Positions 34,256 through 42,221 of a stretch of 64,000 nt of DNA are shown here, in pieces (the first letter of the stretch is position 1; the number at the start of each line of letters is the position of its first letter). The notes beneath the pieces are model-generated. The model saw only the letters and a list, made by a program, of their open reading frames with translations, ran no database searches and was not told where the DNA came from. The stretch is from AC-32 sp963754265. GTDB lineage: Bacteria; Actinomycetota; Thermoleophilia; Gaiellales; Gaiellaceae. A program made the position numbers and the translations under genes. The stretch lies in the NCBI GenBank assembly GCA_963754265.1, contig CAVWFB010000002.1:84652-148651 (forward strand), written 5' to 3'.

Positions 34256-36067
34256 ATGAACAACCGATTTCACGAGCGTCTGGCCACCGGGCCGATCGTC
34301 GTCGGCGACGGCGGCATGGGTGTGCTGATCTCGAGCGCGGTGCCGCGGCTGCGCTGCCCCGAGGAGGCGAACATCCGCTCGCCCGAGAGCGTCGTCACCC
34401 TGCACACGAGCTTCATCCGTGCCGGCGCCGACCTGATCGAGACGAACACGTTCGGCGCGAACAGGCGCAAGCTCGCCCACCAGTACCTGGAGGAGGAGTT
34501 CGAGCGCATCAACGGCGCAGCGGTGAAGCTCGCGCGGGAGGCCCGGGAGGTTTCCGGCCGCGACGTCTTCATCGCCGGCTCGATCGGCCCGCTGGGCGAT
34601 CTCCCCGGAGTTCCGCCCGAGCGGGGCGAGGTCTTCGCCGAGCAGGCCCAGCTTCTGGACGGACGCGGCGTCGACCTCTTCATGATCGAGACGTTCTACG
34701 AGCTCGACGAGCTGGTCACCGCGATCGAGGCGGTGCGGAGCGTCTCGTCCCTGCCGATCGTCGCGACCCTCACCTTCGACGAGGGCGCCGAGACGCTCGC
34801 GGGCGTCACCGCCGCCGAGGCCGCCGAGCGCCTGCGCCCGCTGGACCTGGCAGCGATCGGGGCGAACCACGGCGCAGGCCTGCACGCAGCGCTGGCCGCG
34901 CTCGAGGCGATGGGCGGCGACGGCGGCCCTCCGCTCGCCGCGCTCCCGAACGTCGGCCTCGCGAGCCTGAGCGGCGGCCGGGTCATCTATCCCCACGCGA
35001 CGCCCGAGTACTTCGCCGAGTTCGCCGCCCACGCCCGGCGGCTCGGTGCCAGGCTGATCGGCGGCTGCTGCGGGACGACGCCCCTCGAGATCGCCGCGAT
35101 CGCCTCGGCGGTGGAAGAGGAGCGCGAGCCGAGCGCGCCGCTCGACGTGATGGAGCGGGCGCTGCCCGAGCCGCGGCTCGACGGCGGAGCCGAGGAGACC
35201 GAGCTCGCGCGCATGCTCCGCGCGGGAGAGTGGGTCACGTGCGTCGAGCTAGACCCGCCCAAGGGCGGGACCTACGACTCGATGCTCAACGTCGCCAGAA
35301 CGCTCAGGGCCTCCGGGAAGGTCGGCTTCGTCGACATCAACGACAACCCGATGGCGCGCGCGCGGGCGAACGCGCTCATGGCCGCGGTGGCGATCGAGCG
35401 CGACTGCGGGCTCGAGACCATCCCGCACGTCACGCCGCGCGACACCTCGATCATGGGGCTCGAGTCGCAGTTGCTCGGAGCCCATGCCGAAGGGGTGCGG
35501 AACGTGCTCTCGGTCACGGGCGATCCTCCGGAGGTCGGGGACTACCCGGGCTCGAGCGGCGTCTACGAGGTCGACTCGATCGGCCTCTCGCACGTGATCT
35601 CCAAGCTGAACCGGGGCGAGGACTTCAACGGCAAGGGGATCGACGCTCCGACCTCGTTCTACCTCGGCGTCGCGGTGAACCCGTCCGCCGACGATCTCGA
35701 GACCGAGGCCGATCGCTTCCGCCGGAAGGTCGAAGCCGGGGCGAGGTTCGCGATGACGCAGGCGCTGTTCGACCTCTCCTACCTCGACCGCTTCGAGGAG
35801 CTGATCGGCGGCTGGCCGGTGCCGCTCCTGCTCGGGATCTTCTACGTGCGCAGCTACCAGCTGGCCGTGCGGCTGCACAACGAGGTGCCCGGGATCGTCG
35901 TGCCGGAGGAGGTGCAGCGCCGGCTGGAGAAGGCAGGACCGAACGCGGGCGCCGAGGGGCTGGCGCTCGCCCGCGAGCTCTATGCGCAGGCGCGCGACAA
36001 GGTGGCGGGCGTCTACGTGATCCCCCCGTTCAAGCAGCCAGAGGCGGCGCTCGACCTTCTCGGGTAA
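34256..36067 (+). CDS. bifunctional homocysteine S-methyltransferase / 5,10-methylenetetrahydrofolate reductase
   Basis: A 603-residue fusion. Residues 1-290 are a Pfam S-methyl_trans domain, with VGDGGMGVLI at the N-terminus and the zinc pair in LIGGCCGTTP. The third zinc ligand, a Cys in the usual GxNC motif, is His here (AIGANHGAG). Residues about 320-600 are an MTHFR barrel (CVELDPPKGG, NVLSVTGDPP). The protein would make 5-methyl-THF and transfer a methyl group to homocysteine, in methionine synthesis. The ATG at 34256 is close to the predicted transcription start. Confidence 0.9.
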   Translation: MNNRFHERLATGPIVVGDGGMGVLISSAVPRLRCPEEANIRSPESVVTLHTSFIRAGADLIETNTFGANRRKLAHQYLEEEFERINGAAVKLAREAREVSGRDVFIAGSIGPLGDLPGVPPERGEVFAEQAQLLDGRGVDLFMIETFYELDELVTAIEAVRSVSSLPIVATLTFDEGAETLAGVTAAEAAERLRPLDLAAIGANHGAGLHAALAALEAMGGDGGPPLAALPNVGLASLSGGRVIYPHATPEYFAEFAAHARRLGARLIGGCCGTTPLEIAAIASAVEEEREPSAPLDVMERALPEPRLDGGAEETELARMLRAGEWVTCVELDPPKGGTYDSMLNVARTLRASGKVGFVDINDNPMARARANALMAAVAIERDCGLETIPHVTPRDTSIMGLESQLLGAHAEGVRNVLSVTGDPPEVGDYPGSSGVYEVDSIGLSHVISKLNRGEDFNGKGIDAPTSFYLGVAVNPSADDLETEADRFRRKVEAGARFAMTQALFDLSYLDRFEELIGGWPVPLLLGIFYVRSYQLAVRLHNEVPGIVVPEEVQRRLEKAGPNAGAEGLALARELYAQARDKVAGVYVIPPFKQPEAALDLLG

Positions 36068-36070
36068 ACG

Positions 36071-36094
36071 AAGAGGCCGCCGAAGCGGCCTCTT
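36071..36094. terminator. bidirectional terminator with UUCG loop
   Basis: AAGAGGCCGC and GCGGCCTCTT make a perfect 10-bp stem. Read on the minus strand, the loop is TTCG, a stable tetraloop. It lies between the convergent metF-type gene and the small secreted protein, with A/T ends on both sides, and so can serve both. Confidence 0.85.
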
Positions 36095-36115
36095 CTACCC
36101 CCGGAGCAGCTGTGC

Positions 36116-36562
36116 CTAGTGCGCGAGCGGATCGTGCCGGTGGCGAACCGCCAGCGCGCCGCCGAGACCCGCCAGGATCCCGACCGCGACGATGCCGGCT
36201 CCGATTCCGGCGTCGCCCCAGTTGAAGTTGCTGTCACTCGTCGCGACGACAGTCGGCTCGGTCTGCGTGGGCTGCTGGAGGCCGGCGGTCTTCTCGCTGA
36301 CGACTGCAGCGGGAAGCACGTACTGCCCGAGCCCATACTTGCGGTTGAGAGCTTCGCTCCTCAGCATCAGCGCCCGGTACTCGGCCTTGGTCGGGCCGAC
36401 CTGCGTCGGATACAGACCAACGGTCTTCTCGCTCACCAGCGGCCTGGACGACTGGTTCGAGAAAGCGCTGCCATCGCTGACCTGCATCGCCAGCGCGGCT
36501 GCGGGAACGACGAGAACGACTGCCAGTGCGATCGTCATGCTCTTGAGGATTCGGGTGAACAT
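36116..36562 (-). CDS. small secreted/membrane-anchored protein, paralog A
   Basis: The ATG at 36562 is preceded by GGAAGGGGAAGAG, a better start than the longer frame at 36598. The 148-residue product has a signal peptide (MFTRILKSMTIALAV, cleavage near ALAM), a repeated VSEKT element, a central SxAEYRALMLRSEALNRKYG-type block, and a C-terminal hydrophobic helix after WGDAGIGAG, ending in a basic tail. The middle block and tail are shared with 36708-37145. The function is unknown. Confidence 0.75.
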   Translation of the reverse strand: MFTRILKSMTIALAVVLVVPAAALAMQVSDGSAFSNQSSRPLVSEKTVGLYPTQVGPTKAEYRALMLRSEALNRKYGLGQYVLPAAVVSEKTAGLQQPTQTEPTVVATSDSNFNWGDAGIGAGIVAVGILAGLGGALAVRHRHDPLAH

Positions 36563-36640
36563 CGTCTCTTCCCCTTCCGTGTGCTTCGTGTTCGACATGT
36601 CCTGACCGTACGACCGCGGCAGCGCTAAAGAAATTGGAGA

Positions 36641-36655
36641 AACCCCTAGGGTTTG
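36641..36655. promoter_or_regulatory. palindromic operator candidate upstream of paralog A
   Basis: AAACCCCTAGGGTTT, a perfect 6-3-6 inverted repeat, lies 79 bp upstream of paralog A within a block of about 35 bp (AAAGAAATYGGRGAAACCCC) that recurs upstream of paralog B. A conserved -10-like GTACGGT/GTAGCGT follows in both. The adjacent LuxR-type regulator is the obvious candidate ligand; that is inference. Confidence 0.55.
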
Positions 36656-36668
36656 GCCGCAAACGAAA

Positions 36669-36686
36669 AGGCCGCCGAGGCGGCCT
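36669..36686 (-). terminator. terminator of paralog B
   Basis: On the minus strand AGGCCGCC and GGCGGCCT pair and are followed by TTTT, 20 bp past the stop of paralog B. This is a classical intrinsic terminator. Confidence 0.7.
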
Positions 36687-36707
36687 CTTCGTCGTGAGAC
36701 GACGTCC

Positions 36708-37145
36708 CTAATGAGCGATGGGGAAGTCGCGCCGCCGAACCGTCAGCACCAGCCCGGCGCCAAGGAGCAACGTCCCGAAGACGACGCCGGCTCCGATCCC
36801 GGCATCGCTCCAGTCGAACTCGCTCCCGGAAGAGGCGATCTGCGTCGTCGTCGTCGACGCCGGCAATTGCAGGCCGCCGATCTTCTCGCTCACGATCGGC
36901 TTCGACGCCTGCCCGACGCCGTACGTCTTGTTGAGGCCTTCGCTACGGAGCATCAGCGCCCGGTACTCGGCGTAGCTCATGCTCGCCGGCTTCTGCGGAT
37001 CGGACTGCTGCGGCACGAGCACGCTGATCCCCTCGTTCAGATACGGGGTCTGAGCAGGGATCGGCTTTGCGGAGGCTACTTGCACGAAAATGGCCAGGCT
37101 GACCGCGACGGTGATGGTCACTGAGATGAGGAGCCGCTGGTACAT
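36708..37145 (-). CDS. small secreted/membrane-anchored protein, paralog B
   Basis: A 145-residue product from ATG 37145, which follows AAGGAAGG. It has a signal peptide (YQRLLISVTITVAVSLAI, cleavage near ASA). It shares MSYAEYRALMLRSEGLN, VSEKIGGLQLP and the C-terminal WSDAGIGAG membrane segment with paralog A. Protein family and function are unknown to me. Two adjacent paralogs with matching promoters next to a LuxR regulator suggest co-regulated cell-envelope proteins. Confidence 0.75.
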   Translation of the reverse strand: MYQRLLISVTITVAVSLAIFVQVASAKPIPAQTPYLNEGISVLVPQQSDPQKPASMSYAEYRALMLRSEGLNKTYGVGQASKPIVSEKIGGLQLPASTTTTQIASSGSEFDWSDAGIGAGVVFGTLLLGAGLVLTVRRRDFPIAH

Positions 37146-37213
37146 GGTGGCCTTCCTTTCTGGTGTGACGTGCACCGACGCTACGGCCACGGGGGACGAA
37201 AAGAAATCGGGGA

Positions 37214-37228
37214 AACCCCTACGGTTTG
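37214..37228. promoter_or_regulatory. palindromic operator candidate upstream of paralog B
   Basis: AAACCCCTACGGTTT matches the paralog A site with one change and sits 69 bp upstream of paralog B. It overlaps the last codons and the stop of the LuxR gene, so the regulator's 3' end and the promoter of its likely target are interlocked. Confidence 0.55.
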
Positions 37229-39975
37229 GGAGCAGGCTCGTCCGTCGCCATATGCCGTGCCAGGTCTGCGCGCGAGCGGAGGCCGAGCTTCGCGTAGACG
37301 CGTGAGAGGTTCGCCTCAACGGTCTTCACCGTTACGAAGAGGGCGGCAGCGACCTCCTTGTTCGAGCGCCCATCAGCGACGAGCCCGGCGATCTGGCGCT
37401 CGGTGGCGGTGAGGCCACCCTCGGAGCGGCGGCGTCCGCCGATGCGTGCCAGCTCGGCACGGGCCCTCTCGGCAAAGGCCGCGGCCCCAAGCTCGTCGAA
37501 CGAGGCGACGGCCTCCTCGAGCCGGTCGCGAGCGTCGGCCTTCCGCTTGGACCGGCGCAATGCAGCGCCGTAGAGGAGCAGAGTCCGAGCCCGGTCGAAG
37601 GGCAGCGGCACCGCGTCGTGTTCCGCGAGCGCGCTCTCGAAGTGGACGAGCGCTTCGTCGAGCGCGCCCTGAGCGGCGGCCAGCAGGCCGCGGCACCGGC
37701 GTGACGAGGCCGTCGCGCCGCGCCGGCCCAACCGCACGGCGTTGCCCTCGTACCAGTCGAGCAGCTCGCCGGCCTCGTCCAGCCGCCCGAGCTCGACGAG
37801 CACCTCTACCTGGTCGGGGACGTAGCGGGTCAGGCCGGGCTCGCAGATCCGTTCCGTACGGGCGAGCTCGACGAGCGGGGAGAGGTGCTCAGCGGCCTCG
37901 GCAGGACGGCCGAGCGAAAGCTCGAGCAGGCCGAGCGCGGCCCTTGCGAACTGCGTGACGGGCGTGAGCTCCGTCGTCCGGCCGAGCTCGAGCGCGCGCG
38001 CAGCGGCCTCGCGTGCGTCTTGCTCGCGGCCTCGGTGGGCGTCCGCGAGCGCCTGCATGGCGAGCGCGTAGCCGCCGACGGCCTCCTGTCCCGCCTGCTC
38101 GGCGATCTCCCTCGCCGCCTCGGCGTTTCGCCACCCTTGCTCGAAGTCGCCGAGGAGGCATTCCGCCTGCGCCAGCATCACGTACACGTAGGCGAGCGAT
38201 CCCTCGTCTCCCGCCGCCCGCCCGCGGTCGATCAGCTGCTCGGCGGTCGGCTTGACGCCGCCGGGCTCCTCCCACCACATCCGTGCGATCGCCGCCGCGA
38301 ACGCCGGTTGCGCGAGGATCCGCTCGTTCTCGACCACGGGTTGGAGGGCGAGCGCCGCCTCGAGCGTCTCCGGCGCCTCGAGCCGCCCGAGCGTCGCCTC
38401 CGCCAGCAGCTGCGAGCTCAAGGCAAGCGCGAGCAGCGCGTCGTCCCCGAGCCCTCGCGCGAGCTCCGCCGCACGCCGCGCGTGCTCGACGGACTCGTCG
38501 AGCCGCCTCCGCTGCCGGAAGAGCTGCCCCGCGGCACCCTCGTGCGCACGCGCCAGGAGTGCGCGGTCGTCTCCTGCCTCCACGGCCGCCTGTAGGAAGA
38601 GCTCGGTGGCCGCCCCGAGGTCGTCGGAGTAGGAACGCACGCGGGCGAGTCGCGTGAGGACTGAGGCCCGCTCGGGGCCCGCGGGGAGCTGCGCCGCGAG
38701 CTCCTCGAGCAGAGCGAGTGCGCGCCGGCTGTCGCCGGACTCGAAGTGGTAGTAGCCGGCGTCCGCCAGCCTGCGACGGCGGTCGGACTCGCCTTCGGGG
38801 GGCGTGAGCTGCGCCGCCTCCTCGCTCAGCTCGGCGGCTGCTGCCGGAGCTCCGCGCGCGCGGGCGCGCGTGGCCGCCGCCTCGAGCGCCGCTCCGACCT
38901 TCTCGTCCGGTCCGGTCGCGGCCGCGGCCAGGTGGCGCGCGCGTTCCTCCGGGTCCCGGACGAGACCGCCGAGCAGTCGATGCGCCTCACGGCGCTGGGA
39001 CGGCTCCGCGGCCGAGTAGGCGCCCGAGGCGAGCAGGGGGTGTGTGAAGCGGACGCTGCCGTGATCGAGCTCGACGATTCCCTCGGCCTCGGCGGCGGCG
39101 AGCGTATCGGGAGACCCGACCGCGTTCTCGACCAGCTCGACCGATGGCTGCGAGGCGGCCGCCGCCACGAGCAGCGCCAGCTGTGCGTGTTCCGGGAGCG
39201 TCGCCATGCGACCGCGGACGAGCGCGTCGAGTGACGGCGGGAGTGTTCCCGCCCCCAGCGCGTCGGGCGACTGCGCCAGCTCCAGCGCGAAGAAGGGGTT
39301 GCCTCCGGAGAGCTCGTGAAGTCGCCGCAGCAGCGGCCGCGGCAGGGTCGTCTCGAGGCGAGCGCGAAGCACGGCGTTCAGGGCCAGGAACTCGAGCGGC
39401 CCGACCGACACGCAAAGGACGCGTTCGGGCGGAAATGCCCGCTCGAGCTCCCAGGCCCCGTCGGGGCGCCGCGCGGTGACCAGGGCGACCGGCTCCTCGC
39501 GCAGGCGCCGGAGAGCAAACTGGAGAGCCGCTGCGGAAGACGGGTCCAGCCACTGGGAGTCGTCGATCGCCACTAGCAGCCGCTTCTGCGCAGCCAGCGC
39601 GCGCAGCGCGCTCAGCAGGCCCGCCCCGACCGCCCGCCGGTCGGCGCGAGCTCCGTCGTCGATCAGCAGCGCGGCGTCGAGCGCGCGGCGCTGCGGGGGC
39701 GGCAGCTCGCCGAGCACGTCCTGCAGCACAGGCCCCAGCAGGTCGGCGAGGCTCGAGAAGGCAAGCCTCGATTCGCTCTCGGCCGGCCTGGCGCGAAGGA
39801 CGCGAAGCCCGCGGGCCTCGGCCTGCTCGATCGCGGCGAGCCAGACCGTCGTCTTGCCGATCCCGGGCTCGCCCTCGACGATGACGGCGCAGGGAGCCCC
39901 GTCCGCGTCCAGGAAGTCGGATATGGCGGCGAGCTCGTCTTCTCTGCCGACGACGTCGGCGGCCGTGATGGCCAT
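37219..39975 (-). CDS. LuxR-family regulator with AAA-type ATPase domain (LAL type)
   Basis: A 918-residue regulator. An N-terminal NTPase has Walker A EGEPGIGKTTVW and Walker B LLVAIDDSQWLD; a long helical TPR-like middle follows (residues about 400-830). The C-terminal LuxR helix-turn-helix reads LTATERQIAGLVADGRSNKE and AAALFVTVKTVEANLSRVYA. The ATG at 39975 is preceded by GAGGG and starts the family's VVGREDELAAI segment. The inducer is unknown. Matching palindromes lie at both downstream small-protein promoters. A decayed relative lies at 42222-44983. Confidence 0.9.
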   Translation of the reverse strand: MAITAADVVGREDELAAISDFLDADGAPCAVIVEGEPGIGKTTVWLAAIEQAEARGLRVLRARPAESESRLAFSSLADLLGPVLQDVLGELPPPQRRALDAALLIDDGARADRRAVGAGLLSALRALAAQKRLLVAIDDSQWLDPSSAAALQFALRRLREEPVALVTARRPDGAWELERAFPPERVLCVSVGPLEFLALNAVLRARLETTLPRPLLRRLHELSGGNPFFALELAQSPDALGAGTLPPSLDALVRGRMATLPEHAQLALLVAAAASQPSVELVENAVGSPDTLAAAEAEGIVELDHGSVRFTHPLLASGAYSAAEPSQRREAHRLLGGLVRDPEERARHLAAAATGPDEKVGAALEAAATRARARGAPAAAAELSEEAAQLTPPEGESDRRRRLADAGYYHFESGDSRRALALLEELAAQLPAGPERASVLTRLARVRSYSDDLGAATELFLQAAVEAGDDRALLARAHEGAAGQLFRQRRRLDESVEHARRAAELARGLGDDALLALALSSQLLAEATLGRLEAPETLEAALALQPVVENERILAQPAFAAAIARMWWEEPGGVKPTAEQLIDRGRAAGDEGSLAYVYVMLAQAECLLGDFEQGWRNAEAAREIAEQAGQEAVGGYALAMQALADAHRGREQDAREAAARALELGRTTELTPVTQFARAALGLLELSLGRPAEAAEHLSPLVELARTERICEPGLTRYVPDQVEVLVELGRLDEAGELLDWYEGNAVRLGRRGATASSRRCRGLLAAAQGALDEALVHFESALAEHDAVPLPFDRARTLLLYGAALRRSKRKADARDRLEEAVASFDELGAAAFAERARAELARIGGRRRSEGGLTATERQIAGLVADGRSNKEVAAALFVTVKTVEANLSRVYAKLGLRSRADLARHMATDEPAPKP

Positions 39976-40015
39976 TGCCCTCGTTGGAGATGGTACGAGC
40001 CGGGCCGAGAGGCGT

Positions 40016-41143
40016 CTAGCGTGCGCAGGGCCCGGTCGAGACCGGCCCTCCCGCGGAAGCAAGGTCTCGCCTGACGATCGAGGCCGGCACGCCGTAGCCG
40101 CCGGGGCCGCCTAGTCGGGCGGCGAAGACCGTTACGTGCACGGCTCCGGAGGCGTCAACCGCCGGGCCGCCCGAGTCGCCGTGGCGCACGGCTCCTCCGA
40201 TGCTCGTGACCGTGCGCCTGGCACGGCGCCCGTATGCGTCCTCGGCGAAGACGGTCGCGGTCTCTCCGATCCGTCCCGGCACCGCGGCGAGAGGCCCGTT
40301 CTCCGGGTAGCCGACGATCGCCACAGGCGTGCCGGGGCGAGGATCGACGAGGCGGAGAGGCCTCGCGCGCAGTCCCGGGACACGCAGCACGGCGATGTCG
40401 TTCTGCGGGTCGAAGACCAGGGCCTGAGCCCGAAACGTGCCGTCCGTCGAGCTGACCGTCGTGTCGTCCTCGCCGGCGACGACGTGCGCCGCGGTCACGA
40501 CCACGCCCGGCCGGGCGACCCAGCCGCTTCCCTCGATGCCGAGGCCGCAGGCGGTGCCGACGATCCGCACGACGCTCGGTGCGGCGGCCCGCACGCCGGG
40601 CCGGCTCAGCACGCGCGGATCCGGCGGCGTCGTGGGCACGGGCGGTCCGGCCAGCCCCGGGAACGGATCGATTCGCGCGAGCGCATTCAGGAGCGTCCGC
40701 GGCGGGACGATCGAGTTCAGGCGCTGTAGCACGACCGAGCGCTGCACGGCGCGCCGCAGCTGGGTCTGCCCCGGGAGCTGGAGCGCCATTGCCCCGAGCA
40801 CCCACACCACGCCGAGCCCGATCAGCGCACCGGCCGCCACGCCGCCCACGGAGTCCAGGAGCTGCAGGCTCCGCGCCCGCTCGCGATCTCGGATGAGCGC
40901 ACCAACGCTGCTGCCGAGCACCTCGAAGGTGACCGCGAGCCCGACGGCCGCGACGAGGGCGACGACCGGCGCGTAGGGCGAGCTCGAGCCCTCCGAGAGC
41001 AGGAGCGGCGCAAGTCGCCCACCGAGGAACGCTCCTCCGATCAGCCCGGCGAGCGAGAGACCGCTCCAGACGAGGCCCTGCACCGCGCCGCCGAGCGCCG
41101 CGAGCACGACCAGGGCGAGCGCCAGCCAGTCGACGATCGTCAC
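40016..41143 (-). CDS. membrane-anchored trypsin-like serine protease (MarP-like, CvpA domain)
   Basis: A 375-residue protein. Residues 1-140 form four hydrophobic helices of the CvpA/colicin V type. Then comes an extracytoplasmic chymotrypsin-fold protease with His in VVTAAHVVAG, Asp in PQNDIAVLRV and Ser in VRHGDSGGPAV. This order is that of mycobacterial MarP, needed for acid and oxidative stress survival by processing cell-wall enzymes. Cys residues in TACGLGIEG may support a disulfide. It lies alone between the LuxR gene and a divergent SnoaL-like gene. Confidence 0.9.
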   Translation of the reverse strand: MTIVDWLALALVVLAALGGAVQGLVWSGLSLAGLIGGAFLGGRLAPLLLSEGSSSPYAPVVALVAAVGLAVTFEVLGSSVGALIRDRERARSLQLLDSVGGVAAGALIGLGVVWVLGAMALQLPGQTQLRRAVQRSVVLQRLNSIVPPRTLLNALARIDPFPGLAGPPVPTTPPDPRVLSRPGVRAAAPSVVRIVGTACGLGIEGSGWVARPGVVVTAAHVVAGEDDTTVSSTDGTFRAQALVFDPQNDIAVLRVPGLRARPLRLVDPRPGTPVAIVGYPENGPLAAVPGRIGETATVFAEDAYGRRARRTVTSIGGAVRHGDSGGPAVDASGAVHVTVFAARLGGPGGYGVPASIVRRDLASAGGPVSTGPCAR

Positions 41144-41164
41144 GAGCGGGTTAGGCTAGCCGCC

Positions 41165-41596
41165 GTGGACGGATCCGAGCTGCAGGAGTTCATCGACGGC
41201 TACAACGCCGCCTGGGGCGCCCACGATGTCGACGCGATCGTCGAGATGCATACGGAGGACTCGGTCTTCGAGAACCACGTCACCGGAGACGTGAACGTCG
41301 GTAGAGAGCAGATCGGCCGCGCGATCTCGGGCATCTTCTCCGTCTTCCCGGACCTCTCGTTCGAGACACGTCGTGCCTACATCCGCGAGGACCTCGTCGT
41401 CCAGGAATGGACAGCGCGAGGGACGCACGAGGGCACGATGACCCGCTCGGGGATCGAGGTCGCCCCGACGGGGAAGACGGTCGAGTACCGCGGCATGGAC
41501 GTGATCCCGATCCGCGACGGCCTGGTTGCGCGCAAGGACGTGTACTCGGACTCGATCACCATGCTGCGGCAGCTGGGCTTGACCGAGATCGGCTAG
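41165..41596 (+). CDS. SnoaL-like/NTF2-fold protein (ester cyclase-like)
   Basis: A 143-residue cone-shaped alpha+beta barrel protein: LQEFIDGYNAAWGAHDVDAI, MHTEDSVFENHV, FPDLSFETRRAYI, and GKTVEYRGMDVIPIRDG. The domain hosts polyketide cyclases, isomerases and many uncharacterised proteins. The start is GTG at 41165. It is followed after 22 bp by the tRNA-Asp gene. Confidence 0.8.
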   Translation: MDGSELQEFIDGYNAAWGAHDVDAIVEMHTEDSVFENHVTGDVNVGREQIGRAISGIFSVFPDLSFETRRAYIREDLVVQEWTARGTHEGTMTRSGIEVAPTGKTVEYRGMDVIPIRDGLVARKDVYSDSITMLRQLGLTEIG

Positions 41597-41618
41597 CGCT
41601 ACACTGTTGCCCGCTCCC

Positions 41619-42048
<430 letters not shown>

Positions 42049-42221
42049 CCGCGCTGCCGCGCTGCTTCCCCGAAGACGTCTGACGATTGCGAGCTTGACC
42101 GCGTGGGGCGGGGAGAAGCCTTCGACATCGTCGCCACTACAGCTTCGATGGCGTCAGCTCCTAACGAGGGCTCGCGACAGGGATGCCGGCGATTGGAGCT
42201 GCCACAATCTGTGCGACCGCG

